Assembly (NCBI RefSeq): GCF_019423705.1
Contig: NZ_JAHZAX010000004.1
Span: forward strand, 124,001 to 188,000
Source: Ruminococcus sp.
GTDB taxonomy: Bacteria > Bacillota > Clostridia > Oscillospirales > Ruminococcaceae
Length of the DNA: 64,000 nt
Reading direction: 5' to 3'
The notes below the pieces were generated by a model. The model was given only the letters and a program-made list of their open reading frames with translations, made no database searches and was not told the origin of the DNA. Shown one piece after another: positions 15,501 to 23,729 of the stretch. The position numbers and the translations under genes are program-made. The number at the start of each line of letters is the position of its first letter. Positions within the stretch are counted from its first letter, which is position 1.

Positions 15501-18332
15501 CTTTTTCTCGTTATTCTCGACCTTCTCAACCTTAACAGTCTTTACCCCCGACCATTCGCCGTACCATTTCGTCTTGCCCACAGTCTTATAATCTCTCGCC
15601 TTGAAATACCAGACCTTTCCCACAGCCAGCTTCTTTATCTCCGCCGACGCCTTTTTGCAGTCCGTTATCCATACCGACTTGTAGTTCTTAAATCCGCTGT
15701 TGTCGGCGTAAAGTATCTGATAACCCGTGTTGAAGCTGTGCTTTTTGAGCGCCACAGCCGCCGTGAAAGTCTCGCCCTTCTCGTCGGCTTTTCCGGCCTT
15801 GATAGTTATGCTCTGCCCCTGGGGCACTATCTTGAAAGTCTTTGTCACGCTGCCCGAGTAATTTCCCTTGCCCGTGATAACTACCTTTGCCGTGCCAACA
15901 GCCTTGTTTGAAGAGCATTTCACCGTGTAATCTTTTCCGCTGACAAGTTTCTTGCCCTCGTTCTTTATCACAACATTCGGCACGATAGCCTTGCCCGTCC
16001 AAACCTTTTTCTCAGGTATGCCGCTTATCAATGTGTTGGAAAGCTTTGAAACCTTTGCACTCTGCACCTTGTAAGGGTCGGAGTAATCGCCGTATATCTT
16101 CTTTCCGCCAACAGTCTCATAACAGCGCACCCTGTAATAATAGGTGTTCTGCCCTAAAACCGTGCCGTCAGAATAAGTCGTCGCTGCAGTCTCGCCAAGC
16201 TTTTTCCAGCTCTGCGAGCCCACCTTGCGATAAATCTCATAACCGCACTTGTTTGTCGAACCACCCGAGTAGCTGAGCTTAACAGCGTCCTTTGTGACGG
16301 ACACCGCCTTGACTTCCGTCACCTTTGAAAGGGTGATAGTGGAGTTTTCGCTCTTCATCAACGCCATAGCGCTGACGTTTTTCAGCGTGTTGTCTTTGAT
16401 CTCAGCGCTGCTGTTTGAGCTGACGGAAATTCCGTTGCGCCCCGTGGTGTCGATAGTGTTTTTCACTACCTCGATATCCTTAGCCGTGTAGCCCGATACC
16501 GAAACGCCGTTGCCAGCGCTGCCCGAAATGCTGTTCGCCTTAACGTCAACGTCCTCGCTATGGTTTGTCACAGTCACACCGTCACGCTGAGAATATGCAA
16601 CATTGTTCGCAACGATCTCACCGCTTGTGTCAAGATTGTACGCAATGCCGTGACCGCCGCTTGCGGTGATAGTGTTGTTCTTGCAGTCAGCGTCCGAATA
16701 GCAGTATACCGAAATGCCGTTCTCTGCGGCGTTCGTGATGGTGTTGCCCTCGATAAGCGCAGCCGAGTCCGCCGAAACGGAAATGCCGTTTTTCTGCGGA
16801 TTGTAAACAGTATTGCCAATAAGCTTGTTAGAAGCCGAACCGCTGAAAATATTTATGCCATTGTAATTTGCATTGGCCACAGTATTTCCCGAAATGGTGT
16901 TGAAAGAGCTGTTTGAAAGCAAAATTCCGCTCCTCGCCGAGTCGGAAACAAGATTGTCCGTTATGACAAGCTCGTTGCTGTCCGTAATGCTAACATTGTT
17001 TTTGTCCTTGAAATTCACCCCGTCGTGACCGCAAATAAGCACGTTTGAATCAATAACGCAGTTTGCAGCGTCATTGATGATAAGGGTCGTTCCCGTTGAT
17101 TCTATCCTGTTTTCCGATATCTCAACGCCCGTTATGCAAAAGTCATAATCCGGTATGATCTCGCTGCCCGATACCTCATATCCTGCCAGCATAATTCCGC
17201 AAGTGTAACCATTGTCGTCCGTGGCGTTGGTGGCTATTGTGTTGCCCGTGATAACAGAATTAGCGTCTGAAACAACATTTTCCATTGCGCTATCCATCGA
17301 ACCCTGAGCAGGTGCGTGGAAATTGCTGTCGGGCAAACGTGACATCGACTTGAATTCAATTCCGCTGGCACAATTGGTCAAAGTGTTGTTTTGTATAGTG
17401 CAGTCTTGATAATTATACATTATCATCGCCGTGCCGCTGAGGTTTTCAAAAGTGTTGTCCTCAATGAGGATATTTTTGTAATATACCCCCACAGTCACAG
17501 AGTGTGAACCAAGTCCACGGCAAATGCCCGAAAACAAATTGTCCTTTATAACAACGTTCTCGCAAGCCGTGTCGTCAAAGGGCGCATAGCCTGCAAAAAC
17601 CTCTTCGCTGTTCATACAGTCAAGCTGGATAGCCTCTTTTTTGAGCTCACCGCTGTAACCCGTAAAAACGCACTCCTCGATAGTAACATCAGCCGCACCG
17701 CCGATCTCAACGTGGTGTCCGTCCGCATTGTTGGAAACGTGAACGTCTTTGAGAAGCAAATTCCTGCAATGTGCGAACCTCAGATTAGAAAATTCCGCAA
17801 GACTGGGGTATTCCGCCGTGTTGCCGTTCCATTCGCCGCCCTCGAGGATAATATTCTGCACCCCGTCATAACCGCCAATGCCGTTGGGGTCGGTCTTTAA
17901 AAGCGAGCCAAAAGGCGAACACCTCTTGAGCTCAGCCCCATCCTCGCAGTATATCCAAGTGTCGCTGTAAACCACCAAAGAGCTTGACAAAAGATAAGTA
18001 CCTTTCGGGATAATTACCTTTGTGGTGATACCCTTTCGTGAGTTGACTTTCGCCGTGTCGAGCGCCGCCTGTATCTGCTTGTCAGCAGTAGCGAAAGCGG
18101 TGTTGTCAGCGTTAAAATCAGCGCAAACGTTGATCTCTTCGATCTTCATATGTGAGAAGTCGAAGTCCGCACCATTAGCGGTGGAGCCGGCAGAACTGAT
18201 AACTTCCTGCGCAAAAACAGGCTGACCCACCGATAGAGCGCCGCCGAGAGAGAAAACCATCATCAGCGAGACCACCAGCGCAGACAGCCGTTTGACTATA
18301 TTCTTATTTTCATAATCGCCAATAAAAACCAT
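15489..18332 (-). CDS. Secreted right-handed beta-helix protein
   Basis: 947 residues. A basic start and hydrophobic stretch (IVKRLSALVVSLMMVFSLGG) ending in QPVFAQEV form a signal peptide. Residues about 55-650 are parallel beta-helix repeats with many N-turns (VISGNTVANANYNGINIFSG type), as in NosD/pectate-lyase-like proteins. Next come an Fn3-like module, an Ig-like TGKAIVPNVVIKNEGKKL module with GTAKVVITGKGNYSG, and a final Fn3-like module; such tails are common on clostridial wall-associated proteins. No catalytic site is visible, so a carbohydrate-binding or lyase role is open. AAGGAG lies 9 nt before the ATG. The 3' end is fused to a repeat (see 15474). Confidence 0.85.
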   Translation of the reverse strand: MVFIGDYENKNIVKRLSALVVSLMMVFSLGGALSVGQPVFAQEVISSAGSTANGADFDFSHMKIEEINVCADFNADNTAFATADKQIQAALDTAKVNSRKGITTKVIIPKGTYLLSSSLVVYSDTWIYCEDGAELKRCSPFGSLLKTDPNGIGGYDGVQNIILEGGEWNGNTAEYPSLAEFSNLRFAHCRNLLLKDVHVSNNADGHHVEIGGAADVTIEECVFTGYSGELKKEAIQLDCMNSEEVFAGYAPFDDTACENVVIKDNLFSGICRGLGSHSVTVGVYYKNILIEDNTFENLSGTAMIMYNYQDCTIQNNTLTNCASGIEFKSMSRLPDSNFHAPAQGSMDSAMENVVSDANSVITGNTIATNATDDNGYTCGIMLAGYEVSGSEIIPDYDFCITGVEISENRIESTGTTLIINDAANCVIDSNVLICGHDGVNFKDKNNVSITDSNELVITDNLVSDSARSGILLSNSSFNTISGNTVANANYNGINIFSGSASNKLIGNTVYNPQKNGISVSADSAALIEGNTITNAAENGISVYCYSDADCKNNTITASGGHGIAYNLDTSGEIVANNVAYSQRDGVTVTNHSEDVDVKANSISGSAGNGVSVSGYTAKDIEVVKNTIDTTGRNGISVSSNSSAEIKDNTLKNVSAMALMKSENSTITLSKVTEVKAVSVTKDAVKLSYSGGSTNKCGYEIYRKVGSQSWKKLGETAATTYSDGTVLGQNTYYYRVRCYETVGGKKIYGDYSDPYKVQSAKVSKLSNTLISGIPEKKVWTGKAIVPNVVIKNEGKKLVSGKDYTVKCSSNKAVGTAKVVITGKGNYSGSVTKTFKIVPQGQSITIKAGKADEKGETFTAAVALKKHSFNTGYQILYADNSGFKNYKSVWITDCKKASAEIKKLAVGKVWYFKARDYKTVGKTKWYGEWSGVKTVKVEKVENNEKKAIP

Positions 18333-18543
18333 TTACATTGTCTCCTTAGCAACTGCGTGTATATATTTTTGAGAAGTTGACGTTATAAGTAATATTATAA
18401 AGCAAAGTTAAACATAAGTCAACAAAGAATAAACTTTTTGTGAATGTCGCACAAAATCAACGCCCCATATTTGGTAGGCAGCAGGAACGACGCGATTTTG
18501 CGACACAGCTACCCCCGACGTAACATCAATCGCACTACAAAAC

Positions 18544-18574
18544 AAAAAGAGCGCACTCTCAAAAGTACGCTCTC
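18544..18574 (-). terminator. Terminator of proS
   Basis: AGAGCG-type arms (AGAGCGCAC / GTACGCTCT, one mismatch) with CTTTTTG on the minus strand, just after the proS stop. Confidence 0.7.
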
Positions 18575-18588
18575 TATAAAATATCAAA

Positions 18589-20031
18589 TTAGTAAGCCTT
18601 GCCCCAAAGCACCATATGCTTAGCAGGCTTGCCGCAGCAAACGCAAACATCATCAATGTGCTCCTGCTCAAAAGGTATGCACCTCGAGCCAACACCTGTG
18701 ATCTCCTTTACCTTGTCCTCGCAAGCCTCTTCGCCGCACCACATTGCCTTGACAAAACCGTCACCCTTTTCTTCGAGAGCAGCCGTTATCTCGTCAAGGG
18801 TCTTGCAAACGTAAGTGCGTCTCTCCCTGTTGGCAAGCGCCTTCTCGTAAAGTCCATCGTGTACAGCCTGAAGCCTCTCGTTGACAGTCTCTATAAGATC
18901 GCCAAGCTTGCAGAATACCTTCTCACGATCGTGTCTCGTTACAAGTACGCATTGATCGTTCTCAATGTCCTTAGGACCTATCTCAAGCCTTACAGGTACA
19001 CCCTTCATCTCGTATTCAGCAAACTTCCAGCCTGGCGACTGCTCTGAATCGTCAAGCTTTACTCTTATGCCTGCCGCCTTGAGCTGCTCGTAAAGCTCCC
19101 TAGCCTTGTCAAGTACACCTTCCTTGTGCTGCGCAACTGGTACGATAACTACCTGTATCGGCGCAACTGCTGGTGGCAGAACAAGTCCGTTGTCATCGCC
19201 GTGTGTCATTATGATAGCACCGATAAGTCTAGTCGTCGAACCCCAAGATGTCTGATATGGGTGAGCAAGCTTGTTGTCTCTGCCCGTGAATGTTATGTCA
19301 AATGCCTTTGCAAAACCATTGCCGAAATAGTGCGACGTTGCCGCCTGCAAAGCCTTGCCGTCGTGCATAAGCGCCTCGATAGCGTATGTCGCCTCTGCAC
19401 CTGCAAACTTGTCGCTCTCCGTCTTTCTGCCCTTTACAATTGGCATAGCAAGCTGCTGCTCGCAGAAATCAGCGTATACGTTCAGCATTCTCTCTGTCTC
19501 TTCAATTGCCTCCTCAGGGGTCTCGTGAATAGTGTGACCCTCCTGCCAAAGGAACTCTCTCGAACGCAGGAATGGCCTTGTGGTCTTTTCCCAACGTACA
19601 ACAGATACCCATTGATTGTAAAGCTTCGGCAGATCTCTGTAAGAGTGTACAATGTCAGCATAATGTTCGCAGAACAAAGTCTCAGAAGTCGGTCTAACGC
19701 AAAGTCTGTCCTCAAGCTTCTCGCTTCCGCCGTGTGTCACCCAAGCGACCTCAGGCGCAAAGCCCTCAACGTGATCTTTCTCCTTCTGAAGCAGGCTCTC
19801 AGGGATAAACATAGGCATATTAACGTTCTCGTGACCAAGCTCCTTGAACTTGCCGTCCATAATGCGCTGAATGTTCTCCCAGATCGCATAGCCGTAAGGT
19901 CTTATTACCATACAGCCCTTTACGCTTGTGTATGAAACAAGCTCAGCCTTCATACAAATGTCAGTATACCACTTTGCGAAATCCTCGTCCATTGAGGTGA
20001 TCGCATTGACCATTTTCTTGTCCTTAGCCAT
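18589..20031 (-). CDS. proS: Prolyl-tRNA synthetase (archaeal/eukaryal type)
   Basis: Charges tRNA-Pro. 480 residues, the short form without the bacterial editing insert. Class II core: RPTSETLFCEHYADIVHSYR, motif 2 VVRWEKTTRPFLRSREFLWQ, and the proline pocket EGHTIHET; motif 3 region GSTTRLIGAIIM. Then the anticodon domain and a C-terminal zinc-binding tail (WCGEEACEDK ... CVCCGKPA) ending in a Tyr, typical for this type. GAAAGAGG lies about 10 nt before the ATG. No T-box is seen in front of it, unlike ileS and thrS. Confidence 0.96.
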   Translation of the reverse strand: MAKDKKMVNAITSMDEDFAKWYTDICMKAELVSYTSVKGCMVIRPYGYAIWENIQRIMDGKFKELGHENVNMPMFIPESLLQKEKDHVEGFAPEVAWVTHGGSEKLEDRLCVRPTSETLFCEHYADIVHSYRDLPKLYNQWVSVVRWEKTTRPFLRSREFLWQEGHTIHETPEEAIEETERMLNVYADFCEQQLAMPIVKGRKTESDKFAGAEATYAIEALMHDGKALQAATSHYFGNGFAKAFDITFTGRDNKLAHPYQTSWGSTTRLIGAIIMTHGDDNGLVLPPAVAPIQVVIVPVAQHKEGVLDKARELYEQLKAAGIRVKLDDSEQSPGWKFAEYEMKGVPVRLEIGPKDIENDQCVLVTRHDREKVFCKLGDLIETVNERLQAVHDGLYEKALANRERRTYVCKTLDEITAALEEKGDGFVKAMWCGEEACEDKVKEITGVGSRCIPFEQEHIDDVCVCCGKPAKHMVLWGKAY

Positions 20032-20112
20032 TTATAAAAACCTCTTTCCAATTAAACTTCTTATATTCTTGCATTTATATTCATATAAATTTATACTATT
20101 ATAATAGCGCCG

Positions 20113-20475
20113 CTATTCGCCGCCCCTTGTATCCTCAGTATTATCAACATTATCGGCGGACTTTTCAGGGCTTTGCTTTTTCTTCTTTTTGAAGTTAAAA
20201 GCGTAAATATCCTCATTATATATCTTGTAATTTGGATCCCAATCATCAAGCTTAGACTTGTCAAACATACCCTGAACATTGTAATTCCTGGGGTCATTGC
20301 CCGTTACATTGTCGTCCACCCTTTCGGGATCGTCATTCTCCGCAAGGTTCGGGTGTCTCTTCTCGATGAACTGAGCGAGCTTAGGCGTAATAAGGCAGGC
20401 AATAACGATAAGCGACATAATAATAACGCACCCGATAGCCAGCTTGCCCAGCAATAAAAGCAGCTCTTTATTCAA
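20113..20475 (-). CDS. Single-pass membrane protein, unknown
   Basis: Not recognised. One N-terminal membrane helix (LLLLLGKLAIGCVIIMSLIV) is followed by a charged, probably cytoplasmic or extracytoplasmic tail rich in Asn, Asp and Lys (KKKKKQSPEKS). TTG at 20475 is preferred: the alternative GTG at 20484 lies inside the ribosome site AAGGGGTGA. It has its own promoter and is followed by proS 81 nt later, so both may be one transcript. Before the mobile element integrated, the remnant gene at 27865 lay directly upstream. Confidence 0.55.
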   Translation of the reverse strand: MNKELLLLLGKLAIGCVIIMSLIVIACLITPKLAQFIEKRHPNLAENDDPERVDDNVTGNDPRNYNVQGMFDKSKLDDWDPNYKIYNEDIYAFNFKKKKKQSPEKSADNVDNTEDTRGGE

Positions 20476-20507
20476 ACGGATCACCCCTTTTGCACAAATA
20501 TATATTC

Positions 20508-20536
20508 ATTATAACACGAAACCAAGGTAAATGCAA
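20508..20536 (-). promoter_or_regulatory. Promoter of the 20113 gene
   Basis: TTGCAT (20536-20531), 17 nt, TATAAT (20513-20508) on the minus strand, only a few bases from the left repeat of the mobile element. Confidence 0.75.
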
Positions 20537-20540
20537 GGTC

Positions 20541-20566
20541 TCTGGAACGTATTTTTTTATTTCTCA
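20541..20566. repeat. Left 26-bp direct repeat of the element
   Basis: TCTGGAACGTATTTTTTTAT plus TTCTCA, identical in all 26 positions to 27849-27874. It abuts the TGT end of the element exactly, so it is a target-site duplication or attachment site. Confidence 0.9.
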
Positions 20567-20592
20567 TGTTGGTTTGTCAATGATGTGTTACA
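20567..20592. repeat. Left terminal inverted repeat
   Basis: Begins TGTTGGTTTG and ends GATGTGTTACA; matches the complement of 27823-27848 in 20 of 26 positions. TG...CA ends are those of retroviral-type/IS3/IS481 DDE elements. The ATGTG-TTA-CACAT hairpin plus T7 that follows could also be a terminator. Confidence 0.75.
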
Positions 20593-20599
20593 CATTTTT

Positions 20600-21544
20600 T
20601 TATTTATTATAGTTAAATTCGTATACTTCACCAAATTTAATATAGTCATTATATACACTTTGTGGAGTTTTCCAATCTAACGCACGTGTCGGAATGTTGT
20701 TATACTGATAGTTCCAACGTTTAAGCTGTCGCTTGAAGTCCTCAAAGTCATAGAATTTGTGTGTGGCGTAAAAATATTCGTTATCCTTGCGGTGGGAGCG
20801 TTCAACTTTGCCGTTATGACGTGGGGTCATAGGCTTTATAAGCTTATGTATGCAGTTGTGTTTCTTGCACCAAATATCAAGCAACGAGGGTTTATCTTTA
20901 TTTGTGTTAAAGCGGTTAGTAAATTCCGAGCCGTTGTCGGTCTGAATACACTCTATTTTGAATTTCCAAGCGCTTTGCAATGCTTCTACAAACTGATATG
21001 TACTATATGTGCTTTGCTCTTTAAACGCCATTAGAAAGCGTTTACGGCTGTACTCGTCTATTGCTGTATACTGATAGTATTTTTCAGTACCGATAATGCA
21101 AGAAGTCGGAACAACTTTCACATCAATCTGAACACGCTGACCGCAATAAAACATTGTTTCGTATTTCTTTGGCTTTATCTTTGGATTTGGTAGCTTAACA
21201 GTGATAGCGTTAAGCCTTCTAAGCTGTCTGTAAAGGCTTGTGATAGAACGCTTATAGCCTGCTTGTACAAGCTTAACATAGAGCATTACAAGTCCTGTGT
21301 GCTTGTTTTTGCGGTGGTAGTTCTTGATAAGGTTTATTTCACTCTCAGTATGAGCGGTTGGAAAAGACTTTGGACAATGAGAACGATTGAGCAGGCTCTT
21401 TGTAGTGCCGTCATAGCGATTTTTCCAACGATAGACATATTGTCTATTGGTATTGTAATTGATAGCGGCTTTTGTAACGCCGTACTTAAGAGCGTATTTC
21501 ACAAGGCTCTCACGATAACTTGCGAGCTGATTAGAAGTTTTCAT
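20600..21544 (-). CDS. DDE integrase/transposase, IS481-like
   Basis: 314 residues. An N-terminal helix-turn-helix region (KYALKYGVTKAAINY ... VYRWKNRYDG, then SLLNRSHCPKS) is followed by an rve integrase core with D141 (QIDVKVV), D203 (QTDNGSEF) and E248 (NGKVERSHRKDNEYF). All three catalytic residues are present. ATG at 21544 is chosen: AAAGGA lies 8 nt upstream, the same ribosome site as the gene at 26413; the longer frame upstream covers the iteron arrays and is not coding. It lies next to the left end of the element and is the obvious candidate to have made the TG...CA ends. No tyrosine or serine recombinase and no dif-like site are seen. Confidence 0.88.
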   Translation of the reverse strand: MKTSNQLASYRESLVKYALKYGVTKAAINYNTNRQYVYRWKNRYDGTTKSLLNRSHCPKSFPTAHTESEINLIKNYHRKNKHTGLVMLYVKLVQAGYKRSITSLYRQLRRLNAITVKLPNPKIKPKKYETMFYCGQRVQIDVKVVPTSCIIGTEKYYQYTAIDEYSRKRFLMAFKEQSTYSTYQFVEALQSAWKFKIECIQTDNGSEFTNRFNTNKDKPSLLDIWCKKHNCIHKLIKPMTPRHNGKVERSHRKDNEYFYATHKFYDFEDFKRQLKRWNYQYNNIPTRALDWKTPQSVYNDYIKFGEVYEFNYNK

Positions 21545-21616
21545 TTTCAATCGTCCTTTCATCATAACCATAGGTAAAGAGGGGAAATCTTGAACGGCGT
21601 TCCCCTCTTGCAGAGC

Positions 21617-21694
21617 ATTGAAATCATTGAAAGCTTTGAAATGTTGAAAACTCTGTAAGCTGTTGGTTTCCAACATTCCAACACTTCCAACACT
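21617..21694. repeat. Two arrays of 9-bp iterons
   Basis: 21617-21652 holds four 9-bp units of type ATTGAAA(T/G)C in a row. 21668-21694 holds three units of type TTCCAACA(C). They lie in the 197-bp gap between the recombinase and the small gene at 21742. Likely binding sites for an element protein; no gene is seen here. Confidence 0.6.
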
Positions 21695-21741
21695 CAGCAA
21701 TTCACCCCCAGCCGTCCGCTTGATGGATAGATACACAGACA

Positions 21742-21903
21742 TTAAGACAAATAGTAAGAGATAGCGAAAAGCGCAATAGAGAGATAGTTTGCAAAAGGCA
21801 AGAGAAAGTAAAGGCTATTGCCGTAGAAAAACATATCATCAATTATACAAATATCAAGTATAACAAGCAACAGGGCAAAGCCAATGATAATAAATAGCTG
21901 CAT
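21742..21903 (-). CDS. Small membrane protein of the element (53 aa)
   Basis: Not recognised. Two hydrophobic stretches separated by a short acidic stretch: MQLFIIIGFALLLVILDICI and a second one (LYFLLPFANYLSIALFAISY). ATG at 21903 follows AAAGGTGGTGATTTT, a strong site. It lies in the same transcript as the 21843 and recombinase genes, behind the promoter at 22245. The 46-bp duplication just upstream pushes the frame of the neighbouring gene into this one. Confidence 0.55.
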   Translation of the reverse strand: MQLFIIIGFALLLVILDICIIDDMFFYGNSLYFLLPFANYLSIALFAISYYLS

Positions 21904-22187
21904 AAAATCACCACCTTTAATATTCTGCAACACGATAAAATGTAAAAAGTGTATAAGGTTTGTAATCGTTCTGCAACACGATAAAATGTAAAAAGTGTAT
22001 AAGGTTTGTAATCGCTAACACGAGATACGATTATATGAGACATAGGGGTAAAATGATGAGAATTAATCCAATAAGCCGAAGCAAGGGTACGTGCTTCCTT
22101 CATATTGCAAGCCATACAGTAAAATTCATAATGTGAGCCGTATTTTTTTACATCAAATTCAACCTTATAAAAATAATGTCTTTTCAT
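21843..22187 (-). pseudogene. Small element protein with 3' end shifted by a 46-bp tandem duplication
   Basis: Starts MKRHYFYKVEFDVKKYGSHY and continues with a Cys/His-containing alpha/beta-like stretch. Up to ...RVAE (about residue 71) the protein looks natural; there the sequence enters the second copy of a 46-bp tandem repeat, whose length is not a multiple of three. The frame is thereby shifted, and translation runs on through the next gene to 21843. If one repeat copy is removed the frame ends at once as RVAEY-stop, 46 bp earlier, before the next gene. ATG at 22187 follows AAAGGG. Function unknown. Confidence 0.6.
21923..22014. repeat. Perfect 46-bp tandem duplication
   Basis: 21923-21968 and 21969-22014 are identical in all 46 positions, starting TTCTGCAACACGATAAAATG. 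It looks recent, as there is no divergence. Confidence 0.95.
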
Positions 22188-22244
22188 ATCAATCAACCCT
22201 TTCTGCGGTTTTGTGGGTTATCCGCTTTCCCTTTGTCTGTATTT

Positions 22245-22273
22245 ATTATAACACGTATATACGTATATTGCAA
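22245..22273 (-). promoter_or_regulatory. Divergent promoter towards the recombinase side, with operator in the spacer
   Basis: TTGCAA (22273-22268), 17 nt, TATAAT (22250-22245) on the minus strand. The spacer is made of the palindrome TACGTATATACGT, so a bound repressor would block it. Confidence 0.75.
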
Positions 22274-22298
22274 TAGGCAAATTACACGAATATACGTA

Positions 22299-22327
22299 TT
22301 GACGTATTTGGAAAAGTGTGATATACT
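22299..22327 (+). promoter_or_regulatory. Promoter of the ribbon-helix-helix gene, with operator
   Basis: TTGACG (22299-22304), 17 nt, TATACT (22322-22327). Upstream, ACACGAATATACGTATT repeats the ACACGTATATACGTAT operator of the divergent promoter. Confidence 0.75.
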
Positions 22328-22347
22328 AAGGCAAAGGAGTGATAATA

Positions 22348-22491
22348 ATGTCAAAGGTAAAATTCACAACAACGATTGACCAAGACATTCTTGAAAAAGC
22401 GAAGATACAAGCAATCAAGGAGAAAACAAGTGTAGCGAAAATCATTGAAAAATTGCTGACAGAATATTTAAACAACGTAAGCGAGGGATAG
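22348..22491 (+). CDS. Ribbon-helix-helix regulator (47 aa)
   Basis: 47 residues: a short beta-strand start (SKVKFTTTIDQDI) followed by two helices (LEKAKIQAIKEKTSVAKIIE and LLTEYLNN), the CopG/Arc type of small dimeric repressor. AAAGGAG lies 9 nt upstream of the ATG. It is transcribed away from the recombinase-side operon, between divergent promoters that both carry ACGTATATACGT-like sites, so it is the probable repressor of its own and the opposing promoter. Comparable to immunity repressors of temperate ssDNA phages; that function is inferred. Confidence 0.75.
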   Translation: MSKVKFTTTIDQDILEKAKIQAIKEKTSVAKIIEKLLTEYLNNVSEG

Positions 22492-22494
22492 AAA

Positions 22495-22686
22495 ATGAGT
22501 GAGATAATTAATTCAAGTGAGGCATTGGCAACAATGCTGTTAGGCTTTGCGATAGTAAGCATAATAATCAACCTTGTGCTATTTATAGCAATAGTATGCA
22601 CAGCAATTAACACGAGCAAGACTAACAAGGAGTTGCAGGAAATAAAGCAAATACTTGTTGATGAAAAATACAACAATATGCAATAG
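22495..22686 (+). CDS. Small membrane protein with coiled coil (63 aa)
   Basis: Not recognised. One membrane helix (MLLGFAIVSIIINLVLFIAI) and a C-terminal helix rich in Lys, Glu, Gln (TNKELQEIKQILVDEK). It starts 3 nt after the regulator stop with GAGGGAT as ribosome site, so it is co-expressed with the repressor. A role in superinfection exclusion is conceivable but not shown. Confidence 0.55.
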   Translation: MSEIINSSEALATMLLGFAIVSIIINLVLFIAIVCTAINTSKTNKELQEIKQILVDEKYNNMQ

Positions 22687-22689
22687 CAC

Positions 22690-22732
22690 AAAACACCGCT
22701 GAGAGCCTAAAGGCAACCTCAGCGGTGTTTTT
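22690..22732. terminator. Bidirectional terminator between convergent modules
   Basis: AACACCGCTGAG pairs with CTCAGCGGTGTT; A- and T-runs on both sides. It ends the repressor transcript and the minus-strand Zot operon, which meet here. Confidence 0.85.
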
Positions 22733-23524
22733 CTACCATTTGCTTTGCTTACGCATACGCTTATTCTGTTTGCGATCAAGGGGGATATTATTGCTCTCGC
22801 TATCACAATTACGCAATATTTCTTCATCAGATATATAATCTCTGTTGAGCATATTCGTCACAAGTTCCGAAGTATCATAAAGCTTGCGGTATTGGTTACG
22901 CTGTAAATGTGTGACCGTTGACGAACAAACAGGGGTGTATGAATGATTTTCGGAGTACATTTCATACTCCTCTATATCGTACTTATAGCCCGTCATAAGC
23001 CTTGTAAAAGGGTGTCTGAAATACGTTCGGCAGGCGGTAACATCTGCCGTAATGTCACGTATCTGCTTGTCTAAGAGGTTAAATCTCTGAACTGTGGCAA
23101 GTATCATCATACGGCGTTTTCTGCATTGGCACAAATGCTGGTAAAGGCTTTTCGGAACGCTGTTGCGACCTCCCGAAAAATCACGGCTGTTGAAAATCGT
23201 TCCTATCTCATCAATCAATACTAGCGTGTTTTTCGGAGCGTTCAAGATATCCTGCGGAGAGTTAAGGGGATAAATCTTTGTATATTCGGGAAAACCCGAA
23301 AGCTTAATATTCGTGACAATATTGAGTTGAGGATACTTACAGCACAGCTTGTACGCTTCCGTCACCATAAGAGAGGTTTTGCCAGCTCCAAACTTGCCGA
23401 CGTATAAATGTATGCCCCAGCCTTGAAAAAGCTGTTTCCAGTTGAAATAAAGGGCTGTGGCTTTATCATATGATACATAAGCAGTAAGGGCAGGCAGACG
23501 AACGAAATAATCTAAAATAACCAT
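22733..23524 (-). CDS. zot: Zot-like inovirus assembly ATPase (pI type)
   Basis: 263 residues. Zot domain with Walker A GKFGAGKTS (43-51) and Walker B TLVLIDEIG (100-108), then NSRDFSGGRNSVPKS and the QCRKRRMMILATVQRF sensor-like region. In filamentous phages this protein drives phage assembly and extrusion at the inner membrane. Typical Zot proteins carry a membrane helix; here none is strong, only a moderately hydrophobic start (MVILDYFVRLPALTAYV), and the tail is basic (NKRMRKQSKW). Position as last gene of the structural row matches gene I. It starts 5 nt after the 23529 gene end with GAAAGTGGTGAT upstream. Confidence 0.88.
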   Translation of the reverse strand: MVILDYFVRLPALTAYVSYDKATALYFNWKQLFQGWGIHLYVGKFGAGKTSLMVTEAYKLCCKYPQLNIVTNIKLSGFPEYTKIYPLNSPQDILNAPKNTLVLIDEIGTIFNSRDFSGGRNSVPKSLYQHLCQCRKRRMMILATVQRFNLLDKQIRDITADVTACRTYFRHPFTRLMTGYKYDIEEYEMYSENHSYTPVCSSTVTHLQRNQYRKLYDTSELVTNMLNRDYISDEEILRNCDSESNNIPLDRKQNKRMRKQSKW

Positions 23525-23528
23525 ATTA

Positions 23529-23729
23529 TCACCACTTTCTCGGATTGAAAAATCTTATCATAGCGTTATACAACATCTTCCACAACAAATAAAGCATTAT
23601 GCAGGCAAAAATGAACTCAATGCAAAGTACACCGAACTGTTTCCAAGTGGTTATAGTGTCGATTGCGGAAAGGTCACAGCCCAAGAGTTTGAGAAGTTGG
23701 TAACAGGAATTTTCAACATCATACAGCAT
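23529..23729 (-). CDS. Small membrane protein (66 aa), pVI-like position
   Basis: Starts MLYDVENSCYQLLKLLGC; one membrane helix (FGVLCIEFIFACIMLYLLW) and a basic end (FFNPRKW). ATG at 23729 is chosen since AAGGGCGGTGATAATA precedes it; it overlaps the end of the previous gene by 11 nt. Its place directly before Zot is that of gene VI (minor coat) in Ff phages; the identity is not provable from sequence. Confidence 0.55.
   Translation of the reverse strand: MLYDVENSCYQLLKLLGCDLSAIDTITTWKQFGVLCIEFIFACIMLYLLWKMLYNAMIRFFNPRKW

Noticed and set aside
20541..20566. XerCD dif-type integration site
   Set aside because: The 26-bp repeat lacks the two palindromic Xer arms, and the element carries its own DDE recombinase.
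21545..21742. 66-codon N-terminal extension of the recombinase
   Set aside because: The extension covers iteron arrays and has no ribosome site; ATG 21544 with AAAGGA matches the family start.
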